IMG/VR virus record: IMGVR_UViG_3300021962_000847
Coordinates: 1-20,030 of that record
Reading direction: 5' to 3' (one strand)
Length of the DNA: 20,030 nucleotides
Origin: a virus
Below the pieces are notes generated by a model, which had not been told where the DNA came from, made no database searches, and was given only the letters and a program-made list of their open reading frames with translations. Every line of letters begins with the position of its first letter. Position 1 is the stretch's first letter. A program made the position numbers and the translations under genes. Below are positions 1 to 5,602 of the stretch, piece by piece.

Positions 1-19
1 CGCTAGCGTGATAGTGAAA

Positions 20-214
20 TCAAGAGAGGCGGAGACTGTTAGACGGGCAGCGTTGCGAACGCTTGGGATAGACTGCAATCATGTAGCGGGCAGCGTTAAA
101 CACGCGCCCCACCTTGCCTTTGTGCGTTTCCCATTTGGAAACAATGGCACGCTTGCGAACCATGACGCGAACGAAAGGCAAAGAAACGTGGATCGGCTTA
201 GCAGATTTAGACAT
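20..214 (-). CDS. Possible small basic protein (first early gene?)
   Basis: A 64-codon ORF with an ATG start and a TGA stop. I do not recognise the protein. It is strongly basic (many Lys and Arg), with no membrane segment, and its codons look like real coding sequence (CGC, CGT, AAG, GTT and GCC are frequent). No good Shine-Dalgarno sequence is visible upstream; the nearest purine-rich stretch is GGGG about 11 nt before the ATG. It reads in the same direction as the late operon but lies beyond the repeat-rich non-coding region, where the early genes of a T7-like phage would begin if the genome is circularised. Short basic early proteins are common in such phages. Existence as a gene is uncertain; function unknown. 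Confidence 0.4.
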   Translation of the reverse strand: MSKSAKPIHVSLPFVRVMVRKRAIVSKWETHKGKVGRVFNAARYMIAVYPKRSQRCPSNSLRLS

Positions 215-284
215 GGGATGTGCCCCGGTTTAGAACAATAAAGGGCGAGACCGAATTGCCTGCGCCCCATATTGTCCCGCTTGT

Positions 285-316
285 GCAAGCATCCGCTTCC
301 GGCACAAAGGCCAATC
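285..316. repeat. 32-bp direct repeat, copy 1
   Basis: Identical to 374-405 over 32 bp, starting gcaagcatccgcttccgg and ending with ggccaatc. The two copies are 89 bp apart start to start. This copy begins inside a short inverted repeat (GCTTG, two bases, CAAGC at 279-290). It is not in a credible gene. Confidence 0.9.
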
Positions 317-373
317 ACAAGCAAGGCAATATGTTTTATTCTCCCATCACAGCCCGCAATGACATGACATAGG

Positions 374-405
374 GCAAGCATCCGCTTCCGGCACAAAGGC
401 CAATC
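374..405. repeat. 32-bp direct repeat, copy 2
   Basis: Second exact copy of the 32-bp element at 285-316. Flanking bases differ on both sides, so the unit is sharply bounded. It could be a packaging, replication or protein-binding element near the genome end; function is unknown. Confidence 0.9.
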
Positions 406-572
406 CCTTATCATTGCGCTGCAATGGCACGTCTAGAAACCAGTACCCGGAAGCTTCATCGCATAAGCGCCTATATGCCCCGCTAGACTACTAGCACGTG
501 GATCGCATATGCTTGGGGCGATCAGCCCGTATCGGTGTTTGCCGATGAATTGAGATTAGGCGCTGCAATTCA

Positions 573-588
573 GGATTGCAAATCAGGG
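573..588 (+). repeat. Inverted repeat arm, GGATTGCA-AATCAGGG
   Basis: This arm reads GGATTGCA followed directly by AATCAGGG on the plus strand. The same two octamers occur on the minus strand at 707-728, separated there by six extra bases. The first octamer is also part of a local hairpin (TGCAAT, five bases, ATTGCA at 564-580). Confidence 0.75.
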
Positions 589-693
589 AAAAACGAGAAA
601 AAAACTGTAGTGTTTTCAAGGGTTTAGGTTTTGAGATTGTGCGTGTTTTCAGGGTGATTCGCGCAGAGAAACGTGAATAAAATCAGTAAGTTA

Positions 694-711
694 CAGGGTA
701 AGATGACCCTG
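694..711. repeat. Small hairpin (CAGGGT/ACCCTG)
   Basis: Perfect 6-bp inverted repeat with a 6-base loop (694-699 and 706-711). No run of T follows on either strand, so it is not a convincing terminator. It overlaps the minus-strand arm of the longer inverted repeat at 707-728. Confidence 0.5.
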
Positions 712-728
712 ATTTGCCTATGCAATCC
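707..728 (-). repeat. Inverted repeat arm with 6-nt insertion
   Basis: On the minus strand this reads GGATTGCA, TAGGCA, AATCAGGG. It matches the arm at 573-588 except for the inserted six bases. Next to it, 722-736 forms a hairpin (GCAATC, three bases, GATTGC). Confidence 0.75.
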
Positions 729-800
729 AAGATTGCGTTCTGTAAAAAGAAAGTTTTGTTTTTTTAATCGAACGCCTTTCGCGTAAAGCAAAGCGGAAAA

Positions 801-820
801 CGCGCGTGTTCGCACGTGCG
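801..820. repeat. 8-bp GC-rich palindrome with TTCG loop
   Basis: Arms 801-808 and 813-820 pair over eight positions with one G-T wobble when read on the plus strand; the loop is TTCG. On the minus strand TTTT follows the stem, so it could act as a weak leftward terminator, but the wobble becomes a C-A mismatch in that RNA, which argues against it. It contains a CACGTG site. Confidence 0.4.
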
Positions 821-879
821 CGTGAAGCAAGCCCCATGCCAAACGAAAAAATACCGCACAAGACATGCAAGCAAGGATT

Positions 880-903
880 CAATCCCTGTTACATTCCTCG
901 CAC
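880..903 (-). repeat. 24-bp motif, copy C
   Basis: On the minus strand the copies share GTGC at positions 1-4, AA at 9-10, GTAACA at 12-17, G at 19 and TG at 23-24: 15 of 24 positions invariant among copies A, B and C. This copy is three bases from copy B, giving a 27-bp tandem period. Confidence 0.75.
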
Positions 904-906
904 GTG

Positions 907-930
907 CAGATCATGTTACCTTTGTTGCAC
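907..930 (-). repeat. 24-bp motif, copy B
   Basis: Same conserved pattern (GTGC, four variable bases, AA, one base, GTAACA). It lies between copy C and a degenerate fourth copy at 928-951, which shares its last three plus-strand bases and matches copy A at 15 of 24 positions. Confidence 0.75.
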
Positions 931-982
931 AATGCGTTGCATTTGCCTGCAAATCGCATATGCAATCCGTTTATTCCCTAGC

Positions 983-1012
983 ATTATCAATGGTTTAGAC
1001 CCGTTGTGCCAT
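983..1012 (-). promoter_or_regulatory. Weak candidate sigma70-type promoter, reading left
   Basis: On the minus strand ATGGCA (4 of 6 to TTGACA) is followed after 18 bases by GATAAT (5 of 6 to TATAAT). It reads towards the possible early gene at 20-214. Position fits a host-polymerase early promoter, but the -35 match is modest and chance matches are common. Confidence 0.25.
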
Positions 1013-1042
1013 GTCACGTGACGGATAAAATGCCATTCGTCT

Positions 1043-1066
1043 CACATCGTGTTACATTTGGCGCAC
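1043..1066 (-). repeat. 24-bp motif, copy A
   Basis: Isolated copy 113 bp from copy B, with the same orientation and invariant positions. A repeat of this length and orientation could be a phage-polymerase promoter, an operator or a replication iteron; the sequence alone does not decide. Confidence 0.7.
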
Positions 1067-1118
1067 ATGAGCACCCATATGGGGGATCGGCCAACAATAG
1101 CTTTAGCGTTGGGCTTTC

Positions 1119-1138
1119 AGATTTTTGCTCCAAAATCT
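1119..1138. repeat. A/T-rich inverted repeat downstream of speD
   Basis: AGATTTT and AAAATCT (1119-1125 and 1132-1138) form a 7-bp stem with a 6-base loop. A further 5-bp outer stem (1110-1114 with 1142-1146, one G-T pair) is possible across an internal loop. No T run follows on the minus strand, so I do not call it a terminator of the late operon, although its position would suit one. Confidence 0.4.
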
Positions 1139-1247
1139 AGGGCCTAATAGGAAGCCCGTAGACGGCCATCTTGTGTTTTAGCTAGGGTAGTACCACCCAT
1201 GCTCACAAATGCCATCACCGAGCTTCCTAGAGCCTTACAGACCCATT

Positions 1248-1658
1248 CTAATGGGCCACATTGGTGTCCACATTGTCCAACACGCTAACACCCCGTTCAC
1301 GGAAGAAAATCTCGCCGTACTGGGGGCTGAAGTAGCGGCCAGCCACCTCAGCAGCGACCTCAGGGTCAAACGGCTTACACGAGAAGATGTCCAAGTAGAC
1401 CTCCCCGGTAGCGTCCACAAAGTGGGCACAGATGTTCGACGTTTCGATCAGCTGGGACAGCGTGAAGCCAGCCTTGCCAGCATCGTGTTCAGCAAAGTGC
1501 TCCAGCTGGGGTTCGCCATATGCCTTCATATCGATAGCCTCGACCAACTCCTTGCAGAAGTTGAGGACAGTCTGTCGATCAGTGATGGCCTTTTGATTAC
1601 AGCCAGCCATGTCAATGGAGGCGTGGTAGCCCCAAACGTATGCGTTAGTGTCGTTCAT
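1248..1658 (-). CDS. speD: S-adenosylmethionine decarboxylase-like protein (SpeD family)
   Basis: A 136-residue protein resembling the small bacterial pyruvoyl-dependent AdoMet decarboxylases, which make decarboxylated AdoMet, the aminopropyl donor for spermidine. Near the N-terminus GYHASIDMAGC matches the family's GxHxxxDxxGC pattern. The core region IETSNICAHF ... YLDIFSC aligns with the family's ESHxxIHTWPE ... DVFTC. Ser74 is the predicted self-cleavage site that becomes the pyruvoyl group, and His79 and Cys94 match the processing and proton-donor residues. The usual Glu before the serine is Thr73, and the WPE segment is not kept. The start overlaps the end of the terminase gene by 14 nt, with AGGAT about nine bases upstream. 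It is the last gene of the late operon. It might instead decarboxylate ornithine or arginine, since some SpeD homologues have changed substrate. Confidence 0.85.
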   Translation of the reverse strand: MNDTNAYVWGYHASIDMAGCNQKAITDRQTVLNFCKELVEAIDMKAYGEPQLEHFAEHDAGKAGFTLSQLIETSNICAHFVDATGEVYLDIFSCKPFDPEVAAEVAGRYFSPQYGEIFFRERGVSVLDNVDTNVAH

Positions 1659-3345
1659 TAGATGTAATCCTAGTCAGGAGCCTTGAAGCCCCTACGTTAG
1701 CGTAACGATTGTTGCCTGAGGCATGTTCCATAAACCTCTCTAGCTCTTTGTCCAGAGCAGCAGACCTCTCAGCCTTGATGCCCCTGTCGTCATCCTGAGC
1801 CATATTGTCGGCCCAGTAGCCTACAGCGATAGCCAGTGCGTCCAGTCGGTCATCATGCTTCAGAGCGCCACGGTCATAGTTCACACGTGTCATCTGGTAG
1901 ACCAGTGTCTTCGTGAACTTGTTGTCAGCATCGTAGGCTTGAGCCGTCCTGTAGTCGTCCTCGATGACCCGCTTGTCCACGATCAGCTTGTGTCTGCTGA
2001 TCACAGGTTCCAGAGTGTCGATCATGCGCCTCTCCTTTTGGGTAGAGTGCTTGACCTCCTCGATAGAGCAGGGGTGTATCTTGTTGACCACAGGTTCAAA
2101 CAGGGCCTGATACATGCCATCACCAAAGTTGGCTTCGATGATGATCTGATTCACACCCTCTTCCTTGGCAATCATAGCCAGCTGACGGAGCGTAGCGGTA
2201 TCGTAGCCCCCCTGTAGACCGCCAGCACGTGTTACAAAGAGGTAGCCGTTGAGCATCTTGACCACAGCGTAGCCAGTTTCGTCCTTCCCTCGACCACTAG
2301 GGTCAATGGACATGACGGTCCCTGTGTACTCTGCGAACGTGTCATCGTGGCTTGCCGGGGCGTAGAACCTGTCCCCAGCCATTGCGAGGTTGGGTAGCTC
2401 CTTTAGCTCTCTCTTGTAGTCAGGTAGCCAGTTGATCTTCATGGGAGCCTTGTCTTTAGGCACGTCCATGATGATCAGGTCGCGTATCTTGAGCGGGTAT
2501 CTGTCCTCATCTGAGAGCGAGGTGTTCAACATGAACTGCAAGGAGAACCCTGCTCGTCCATATTCAGCCTGTCGAGACGCTAGATCGATGTCTGAGAAGC
2601 GTTGAGGGTCTGTAGTAGTGCCCTCAGGCCGTGTCCCAAACATCTTCCTGATGTAGGGAGCTAGATTGTCACCATATTTATCAGCTTCTTCCTTATTAGG
2701 AACGAGAGCAGGCCAGATACGGGTGACAAACGTCTCTGGTAACTTGTTGTAGATCGAGTCTTCAGTCTGCGGAGTGCCCAGATAGATGATCCTAGCCTCA
2801 GGCAGAGGCTTCAGGATGGCCGAGAACTCCTTGGTGCGCTCAATCAGCTTCTCACGCATGTCAGCAGTGGCTGCATTGTTCAACACCTCCACGTCATCTG
2901 CGATGATTTCGTCGGCACGGCTACCAGTAAGCTGGCCCGTGATACCCACAGACTTCACAGAGGGTGACTGGTCAGCAGTTGCTGGCCCTACGTCGAACTC
3001 GATACGGCTCTGACGCTGCTCATCACGTGGTCTGAGGAAGGCAAGGATGTCCATCTCTTGGATGAGACGCATAGTGAAGGTTGAGAAGGCGTCAGCACGT
3101 GCTTTCGATGCTGACACGACGAGGAACTTGAGTTGGGGATTGCAATACAAGCGCCAGAGGACATAGGCAGACGTGATGAACGACTTACCTACGCCTCGAA
3201 ACGCCTCGATAGCGATCTTTGTAGGACCGTGTTGAAGGAAGTACGCAATGTCATACTGGATAGGGGTAGGGTCAGGTAGACCAATATGCTTCCAGACGAC
3301 GTATAGGAACTTCCTGAAGTCCTCCTTCAGGGGGTCTGTGGTCAA
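1645..3345 (-). CDS. Terminase large subunit (T7 gp19-like DNA maturase B)
   Basis: The 566-residue packaging motor and genome-cutting nuclease, close to T7 gp19 (about 586 residues). The ATPase domain has a Walker A-like AFRGVGKS at 48-55 (Lys54) and a Walker B-like segment around IIADDVE at 147-153. The RNase H-type nuclease domain shows Asp348 in MSIDPSG, Glu404 in IIIEANFGDG, and Asp502 in DDRLDALA, the expected acidic residues. The start appears to be TTG, overlapping the TGA stop of the small subunit (TTGA); the next in-frame Met is near residue 92 and would destroy the ATPase domain. This implies translational coupling to the small subunit. The 3' end overlaps the SpeD-like gene. Confidence 0.95.
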   Translation of the reverse strand: MTTDPLKEDFRKFLYVVWKHIGLPDPTPIQYDIAYFLQHGPTKIAIEAFRGVGKSFITSAYVLWRLYCNPQLKFLVVSASKARADAFSTFTMRLIQEMDILAFLRPRDEQRQSRIEFDVGPATADQSPSVKSVGITGQLTGSRADEIIADDVEVLNNAATADMREKLIERTKEFSAILKPLPEARIIYLGTPQTEDSIYNKLPETFVTRIWPALVPNKEEADKYGDNLAPYIRKMFGTRPEGTTTDPQRFSDIDLASRQAEYGRAGFSLQFMLNTSLSDEDRYPLKIRDLIIMDVPKDKAPMKINWLPDYKRELKELPNLAMAGDRFYAPASHDDTFAEYTGTVMSIDPSGRGKDETGYAVVKMLNGYLFVTRAGGLQGGYDTATLRQLAMIAKEEGVNQIIIEANFGDGMYQALFEPVVNKIHPCSIEEVKHSTQKERRMIDTLEPVISRHKLIVDKRVIEDDYRTAQAYDADNKFTKTLVYQMTRVNYDRGALKHDDRLDALAIAVGYWADNMAQDDDRGIKAERSAALDKELERFMEHASGNNRYANVGASRLLTRITSNERH

Positions 3346-3569
3346 TGTACGTGATCTTCTTCGTCATCAAATGTAGGCAGAGCAGCCACGAGCTTACCCA
3401 GAGGGTTCTCTTCAGTAGCTACAGCCTCGATACCATTGTTCTGGAGGAACTTGATGGCTGCATTCAGTTCAGCAGGGTTGGCCTCCCCAGACATAACTCG
3501 CCTGAGGAGGTCATTCGCAACTGCGTCGTGAAGCGAGCCGAGGATGTCCTCAGATGCTCGTTTCTTCAT
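3342..3569 (-). CDS. Terminase small subunit (T7 gp18-like DNA maturase A)
   Basis: A 75-residue acidic protein beginning MKKRASEDILGSLHDAV, in the position and size range of T7 gp18 (89 residues), which helps the large subunit recognise phage DNA. The segment GEANPAELNAAIKFLQNNGIE is typical of small terminases of T7-like phages. I chose ATG at 3569 rather than an upstream start at 3659: it overlaps the previous stop as ATGA and is preceded by AGGAT, while the extra 30 residues of the longer form lie over the preceding gene and look non-coding. No DNA-binding fold can be proven by eye. Confidence 0.85.
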   Translation of the reverse strand: MKKRASEDILGSLHDAVANDLLRRVMSGEANPAELNAAIKFLQNNGIEAVATEENPLGKLVAALPTFDDEEDHVH

Positions 3570-3790
3570 TTCGGTAAGAATCCTGCAAACGGTGTGAACT
3601 TGGCGATGAATGCGCCCACCGTAGATGAGATGCCAGCGACCAACATGAGGGTCTTCCACCCTCCCTTGGCCTGCTGAAGGGTCTCACGGATGATCTTCAG
3701 GTCAGCTTTGACCTCATCCATGTCCCTCCGCATATGTTCTAACTCAGTGTTAAGAACTGCGATCCTGACTTGGGGATCGTCTGAACTCAT
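3566..3790 (-). CDS. Small coiled-coil/TM lysis accessory protein (XhlA-like)
   Basis: 74 residues. Residues 8 to 43 are charged and heptad-like (coiled coil), followed by one hydrophobic segment at about 45 to 68 containing LMLVAGISSTVGAFIAKF. This plan resembles XhlA/hemolysin-type proteins that assist phage holins. It overlaps the holin stop (ATGA) with a strong AAGGGGG ribosome site, and precedes the small terminase by another ATGA overlap. T7 itself places its spanin gene 18.5 near here, but this protein lacks an obvious spanin signal peptide or lipobox, so I prefer a holin-accessory role. Moderate certainty. Confidence 0.65.
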   Translation of the reverse strand: MSSDDPQVRIAVLNTELEHMRRDMDEVKADLKIIRETLQQAKGGWKTLMLVAGISSTVGAFIAKFTPFAGFLPK

Positions 3791-4188
3791 TTTGTGACCC
3801 CCTTAACTTTCTCAAACGTGCGGAAGCCAGCAATACCCAGCATACCAAACGTGAGCGACATAAGTGCGTCAGCGTCAAACTTTGGAAGGGCAAGTGTGAA
3901 CCCCCAAAAGCTTGCCACCCATACAGCGACAGGAGCAATGACATACATAAATCCGAATGCGAAAGCGCACGACCAGCCAATGGCAGGACGCCAGCCCGCT
4001 ACAAACAGACTGGCATGTTTAGCTTCCTCTGTGTTGATCTGAACCTGACCCTTCATCTGCTCAATGGAAGCTGACAGCAGTGTTGCCTCAGCTTCGAGCT
4101 TTGCCCGCTCACGAGCAGCAGGATCAGGAATGCGGTCCACCAGCTTGTCGATGATCGGACCAATAATAGGAATGAGAGCGGCAAGCAT
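3787..4188 (-). CDS. Three-TM holin (gene-transfer-agent holin family)
   Basis: 133 residues. The N-terminus is hydrophobic (IPIIGPIIDKLVDRI), followed by a charged helix (about 21 to 60) and hydrophobic segments at about 69 to 99 and 108 to 122. GWRPAIGWSCAFAF is the recognisable signature of the 'Holin of 3TMs, for gene-transfer release' family, which forms the inner-membrane lesion that lets endolysin reach the wall. Start ATG has AAGGAAT eight bases upstream. It lies between the M15 endolysin and the XhlA-like protein, making a compact lysis cassette. This holin family is frequent in alphaproteobacterial phages, which supports the host inference. Confidence 0.85.
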   Translation of the reverse strand: MLAALIPIIGPIIDKLVDRIPDPAARERAKLEAEATLLSASIEQMKGQVQINTEEAKHASLFVAGWRPAIGWSCAFAFGFMYVIAPVAVWVASFWGFTLALPKFDADALMSLTFGMLGIAGFRTFEKVKGVTK

Positions 4189-4197
4189 GTTTATTCC

Positions 4198-4581
4198 TTA
4201 AGGGTATTTGTTTCGGTTAAGTTCGAAATGGGGACCATCTTTGAAACTCTTCCAGTCACCGCCCCACACAATGGGTACATCGAGATCAGCAGCTGCGGCT
4301 TTCACCGCCATTGCGATCCGGTCGTACAAGGGCCAATCCCAGCGGACACTGCCGCCAACAAGGGCAGCAAGGTCCACAGCGTGGCCTGTGATGTGTCGGG
4401 AGTTTAGGGTCTTGGATGCGCCAGCAGCGACTAGCTGTATCTGACGATCCTTAGACCTCAGTCCTTCAGTGACTACAAAGTCAACTTCAGACTTCGTGAT
4501 TGCAAGTTCAATGACCTTCACTAGGTCAGGATGGACCCCCTTCATGCGATCCTTTGACCGCTGAGAGAGGGCATATGCCAT
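4198..4581 (-). CDS. M15-family peptidase endolysin
   Basis: A 127-residue zinc peptidase predicted to cut peptide cross-links of peptidoglycan at the end of infection. The zinc-binding motifs are SRHITGHAVD (His63, Asp70) and GPHFEL (His118), and WGGDWKSFKDGPHFEL is typical of small phage M15 endolysins. There is no signal peptide, so release depends on the adjacent holin. It replaces the T7 amidase lysozyme functionally and by position is a late gene. No strong ribosome site is visible before the ATG; GGATCGAG sits slightly far upstream, so coupling to the preceding gene, six bases away, is likely. Confidence 0.92.
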   Translation of the reverse strand: MAYALSQRSKDRMKGVHPDLVKVIELAITKSEVDFVVTEGLRSKDRQIQLVAAGASKTLNSRHITGHAVDLAALVGGSVRWDWPLYDRIAMAVKAAAADLDVPIVWGGDWKSFKDGPHFELNRNKYP

Positions 4582-4587
4582 CTATGT

Positions 4588-5322
4588 TTACTCGATCCAT
4601 TCAATGTACACGAGGCCACCCACGCCGCCAGTGGCATTGTTCGTACTAGCAGAACCACTAGCGCCACCAGTGCCTGCACCGTTAGCGCCTGAAGGCGTGA
4701 AAACAGATGCGGACAGTGAGGACGCAGCAGCAGTACGGGGAGGGCCAGCAAAGATGCCAGCAGCAGCCACACCAGAAGTCGCGCTGAAGTAAGCACCGTT
4801 ACTTTCGGTGTTACCTCTGCGAAGCTCTGTGTAACCAGCGCCGGGAGAAGCAGTACCATTCGTACCATCGGCTCCACTTGTGCCTTGAGTGCCGCCAGTG
4901 GCAGTCACAAACGAACCAAACGAGGAGTTTCCACCGCCTGTAGCGCCAGTACCAGTGTTGGTCCCTGTGCCACCAGTACCAACAGTGACTGTGTAGGCAG
5001 TGCCTCCAACCACGTTAGCCATGCCAGTAGACACACCACCGCTACCGCCAGTCCTCAGCGTAGCTCCGTTCTGGAAGCCACCACCGCCACCACCAATAAC
5101 AGTGATGCGACACCACGTGCAGTTAGCAGGAGCAGTCCACGAGCCAGAGGACGTGAACAGCTGTGATCTAAAATTAGCTGCGGAGGCAATGCTTGCCCAC
5201 GCGCCGTCTCCACGCAAATACGTAGAGTTACTAGGAGTACCAGTTGCGCTGATCTTGGGTACAGTGACTGCACCGTCAGCGATGACTCCAGTTTTAACTT
5301 GTGTAGTCAAAAAAGCCCCCAA
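4588..5322 (-). CDS. Glycine-rich putative adhesin / accessory fibre protein
   Basis: About 244 residues. Residues 9 to 43 (TGVIADGAVTVPKISATGT, then LRGDGAWAS) match the repeat-and-tip style common in phage fibres and echo the [10 protein letters not shown] repeats of the main fibre. Residues 60 to 244 form a glycine-rich domain opening SGSWTAPANCTWCRITVIGGGGGG and ending GGVGGLVYIEWIE, a pattern of phage tail-tip adhesins. It has no T7 gp17-type docking domain, so it may bind the main fibre. The start is uncertain: TTG at 5322 is the first usable codon after an in-frame TGA; TTG at 5310 is an alternative. No ATG exists before residue 101. A 10-bp hairpin lies just upstream and may limit expression. 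Confidence 0.75.
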   Translation of the reverse strand: MGAFLTTQVKTGVIADGAVTVPKISATGTPSNSTYLRGDGAWASIASAANFRSQLFTSSGSWTAPANCTWCRITVIGGGGGGFQNGATLRTGGSGGVSTGMANVVGGTAYTVTVGTGGTGTNTGTGATGGGNSSFGSFVTATGGTQGTSGADGTNGTASPGAGYTELRRGNTESNGAYFSATSGVAAAGIFAGPPRTAAASSLSASVFTPSGANGAGTGGASGSASTNNATGGVGGLVYIEWIE

Positions 5323-5327
5323 AAGGT

Positions 5328-5353
5328 AAGAGGGAGGTGTTACCCTCCCCCTT
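5328..5353 (-). terminator. Hairpin before glycine-rich gene (attenuator/terminator-like)
   Basis: The minus-strand RNA folds as AAGGGGGAGG, loop GUAACA, CCUCCCUCUU: ten pairs, one of them G-U. It begins 9 nt after the stop of the preceding gene. ACCUUUUGGGGGC and then UUUUUU follow, so the U tract is imperfect. The 5' arm contains the only good Shine-Dalgarno-like sequence of the gap, which would be hidden in the stem. Confidence 0.5.
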
Positions 5354-5362
5354 CAAAAAGTG

Positions 5363-5602
5363 TCATTTTAGAATATCAGGCCAAACAGCCTTCAGTTCGT
5401 CAGTCGTCTGAGCAGCCTCGATAGCAGGGTCCTTCGTGACATCACGGAGAGCCTGTTTCTTGGCGACGATCTCAGTCGTGTCCTGACCACGCTCAACAGC
5501 TACCATGTAGGCAATGTCGAGGTCTTTGAACTTGGGTTCACGAGCCTGACGCAATGCGTTGCGGTGAATGTCACGCGCTTTTTCCATGTTGACTATGATC
5601 AT
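5363..5602 (-). CDS. Small fibre-linked protein, function unknown
   Basis: 79 residues, MIIVNMEKARDIHRNALRQAREP at the start. The pattern (MExARDIHRxxxRxAR, then ALRDVTKDPAI, then ELKAVWPDIL) resembles short proteins often found just after phage tail fibre genes and sometimes labelled tail-fibre assembly or chaperone. Mainly helical and charged, with no membrane segment. It has the best ribosome site in the area (GGAGGT) and its ATG overlaps the preceding stop (ATGA), so it is probably made together with the upstream small protein. Function is inferred from neighbours only. Confidence 0.75.
   Translation of the reverse strand: MIIVNMEKARDIHRNALRQAREPKFKDLDIAYMVAVERGQDTTEIVAKKQALRDVTKDPAIEAAQTTDELKAVWPDILK

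Larger units (their letters stand above)
215..1247. other. Non-coding, repeat-rich terminal/early control region
   Basis: About 1 kb with no convincing gene. Short ORFs here lack ribosome-binding sites and run through repeats. The region contains a 32-bp direct repeat, three clear and one weak copy of a 24-bp motif, a long interrupted inverted repeat, several 6 to 8 bp palindromes, four CACGTG sites, and two copies of ATCGCATATGC (502-512 and 953-963). It follows the last late gene (SpeD-like). In T7-like phages that position adjoins the genome end, where terminal repeats and host-polymerase promoters for early genes are found. Assignment as terminus/control region rests on position plus repeat density; the terminal repeat itself cannot be delimited from one copy. 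Confidence 0.6.

Noticed and set aside
285-405. CRISPR array
   Set aside because: Only two repeat copies, one spacer, no cas genes, and the context is a phage terminal region.
79-414. 111-codon minus-strand ORF spanning the 32-bp repeats
   Set aside because: The repeat is read in two different frames within it, it overlaps the better 20-214 ORF, and composition is not protein-like.
801-820. Palindrome as rho-independent terminator of the late operon
   Set aside because: Only four T follow on the minus strand, the pairing is weaker in that RNA, and it lies over 400 nt beyond the last gene.
624-866. 80-codon minus-strand ORF in the terminal region
   Set aside because: No ribosome site, and it runs through several inverted repeats; more likely chance in non-coding DNA.
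866-892. Possible tRNA T-arm (CAAGG ... CCCTG around ATTCAAT)
   Set aside because: The stem has a mismatch, the loop is out of register with the canonical TTC position, and no acceptor or anticodon arm can be built around it.
1209-1661. 150-codon plus-strand ORF opposite the SpeD-like gene
   Set aside because: It is the antisense of a gene with conserved catalytic motifs, and the product resembles no family I know.
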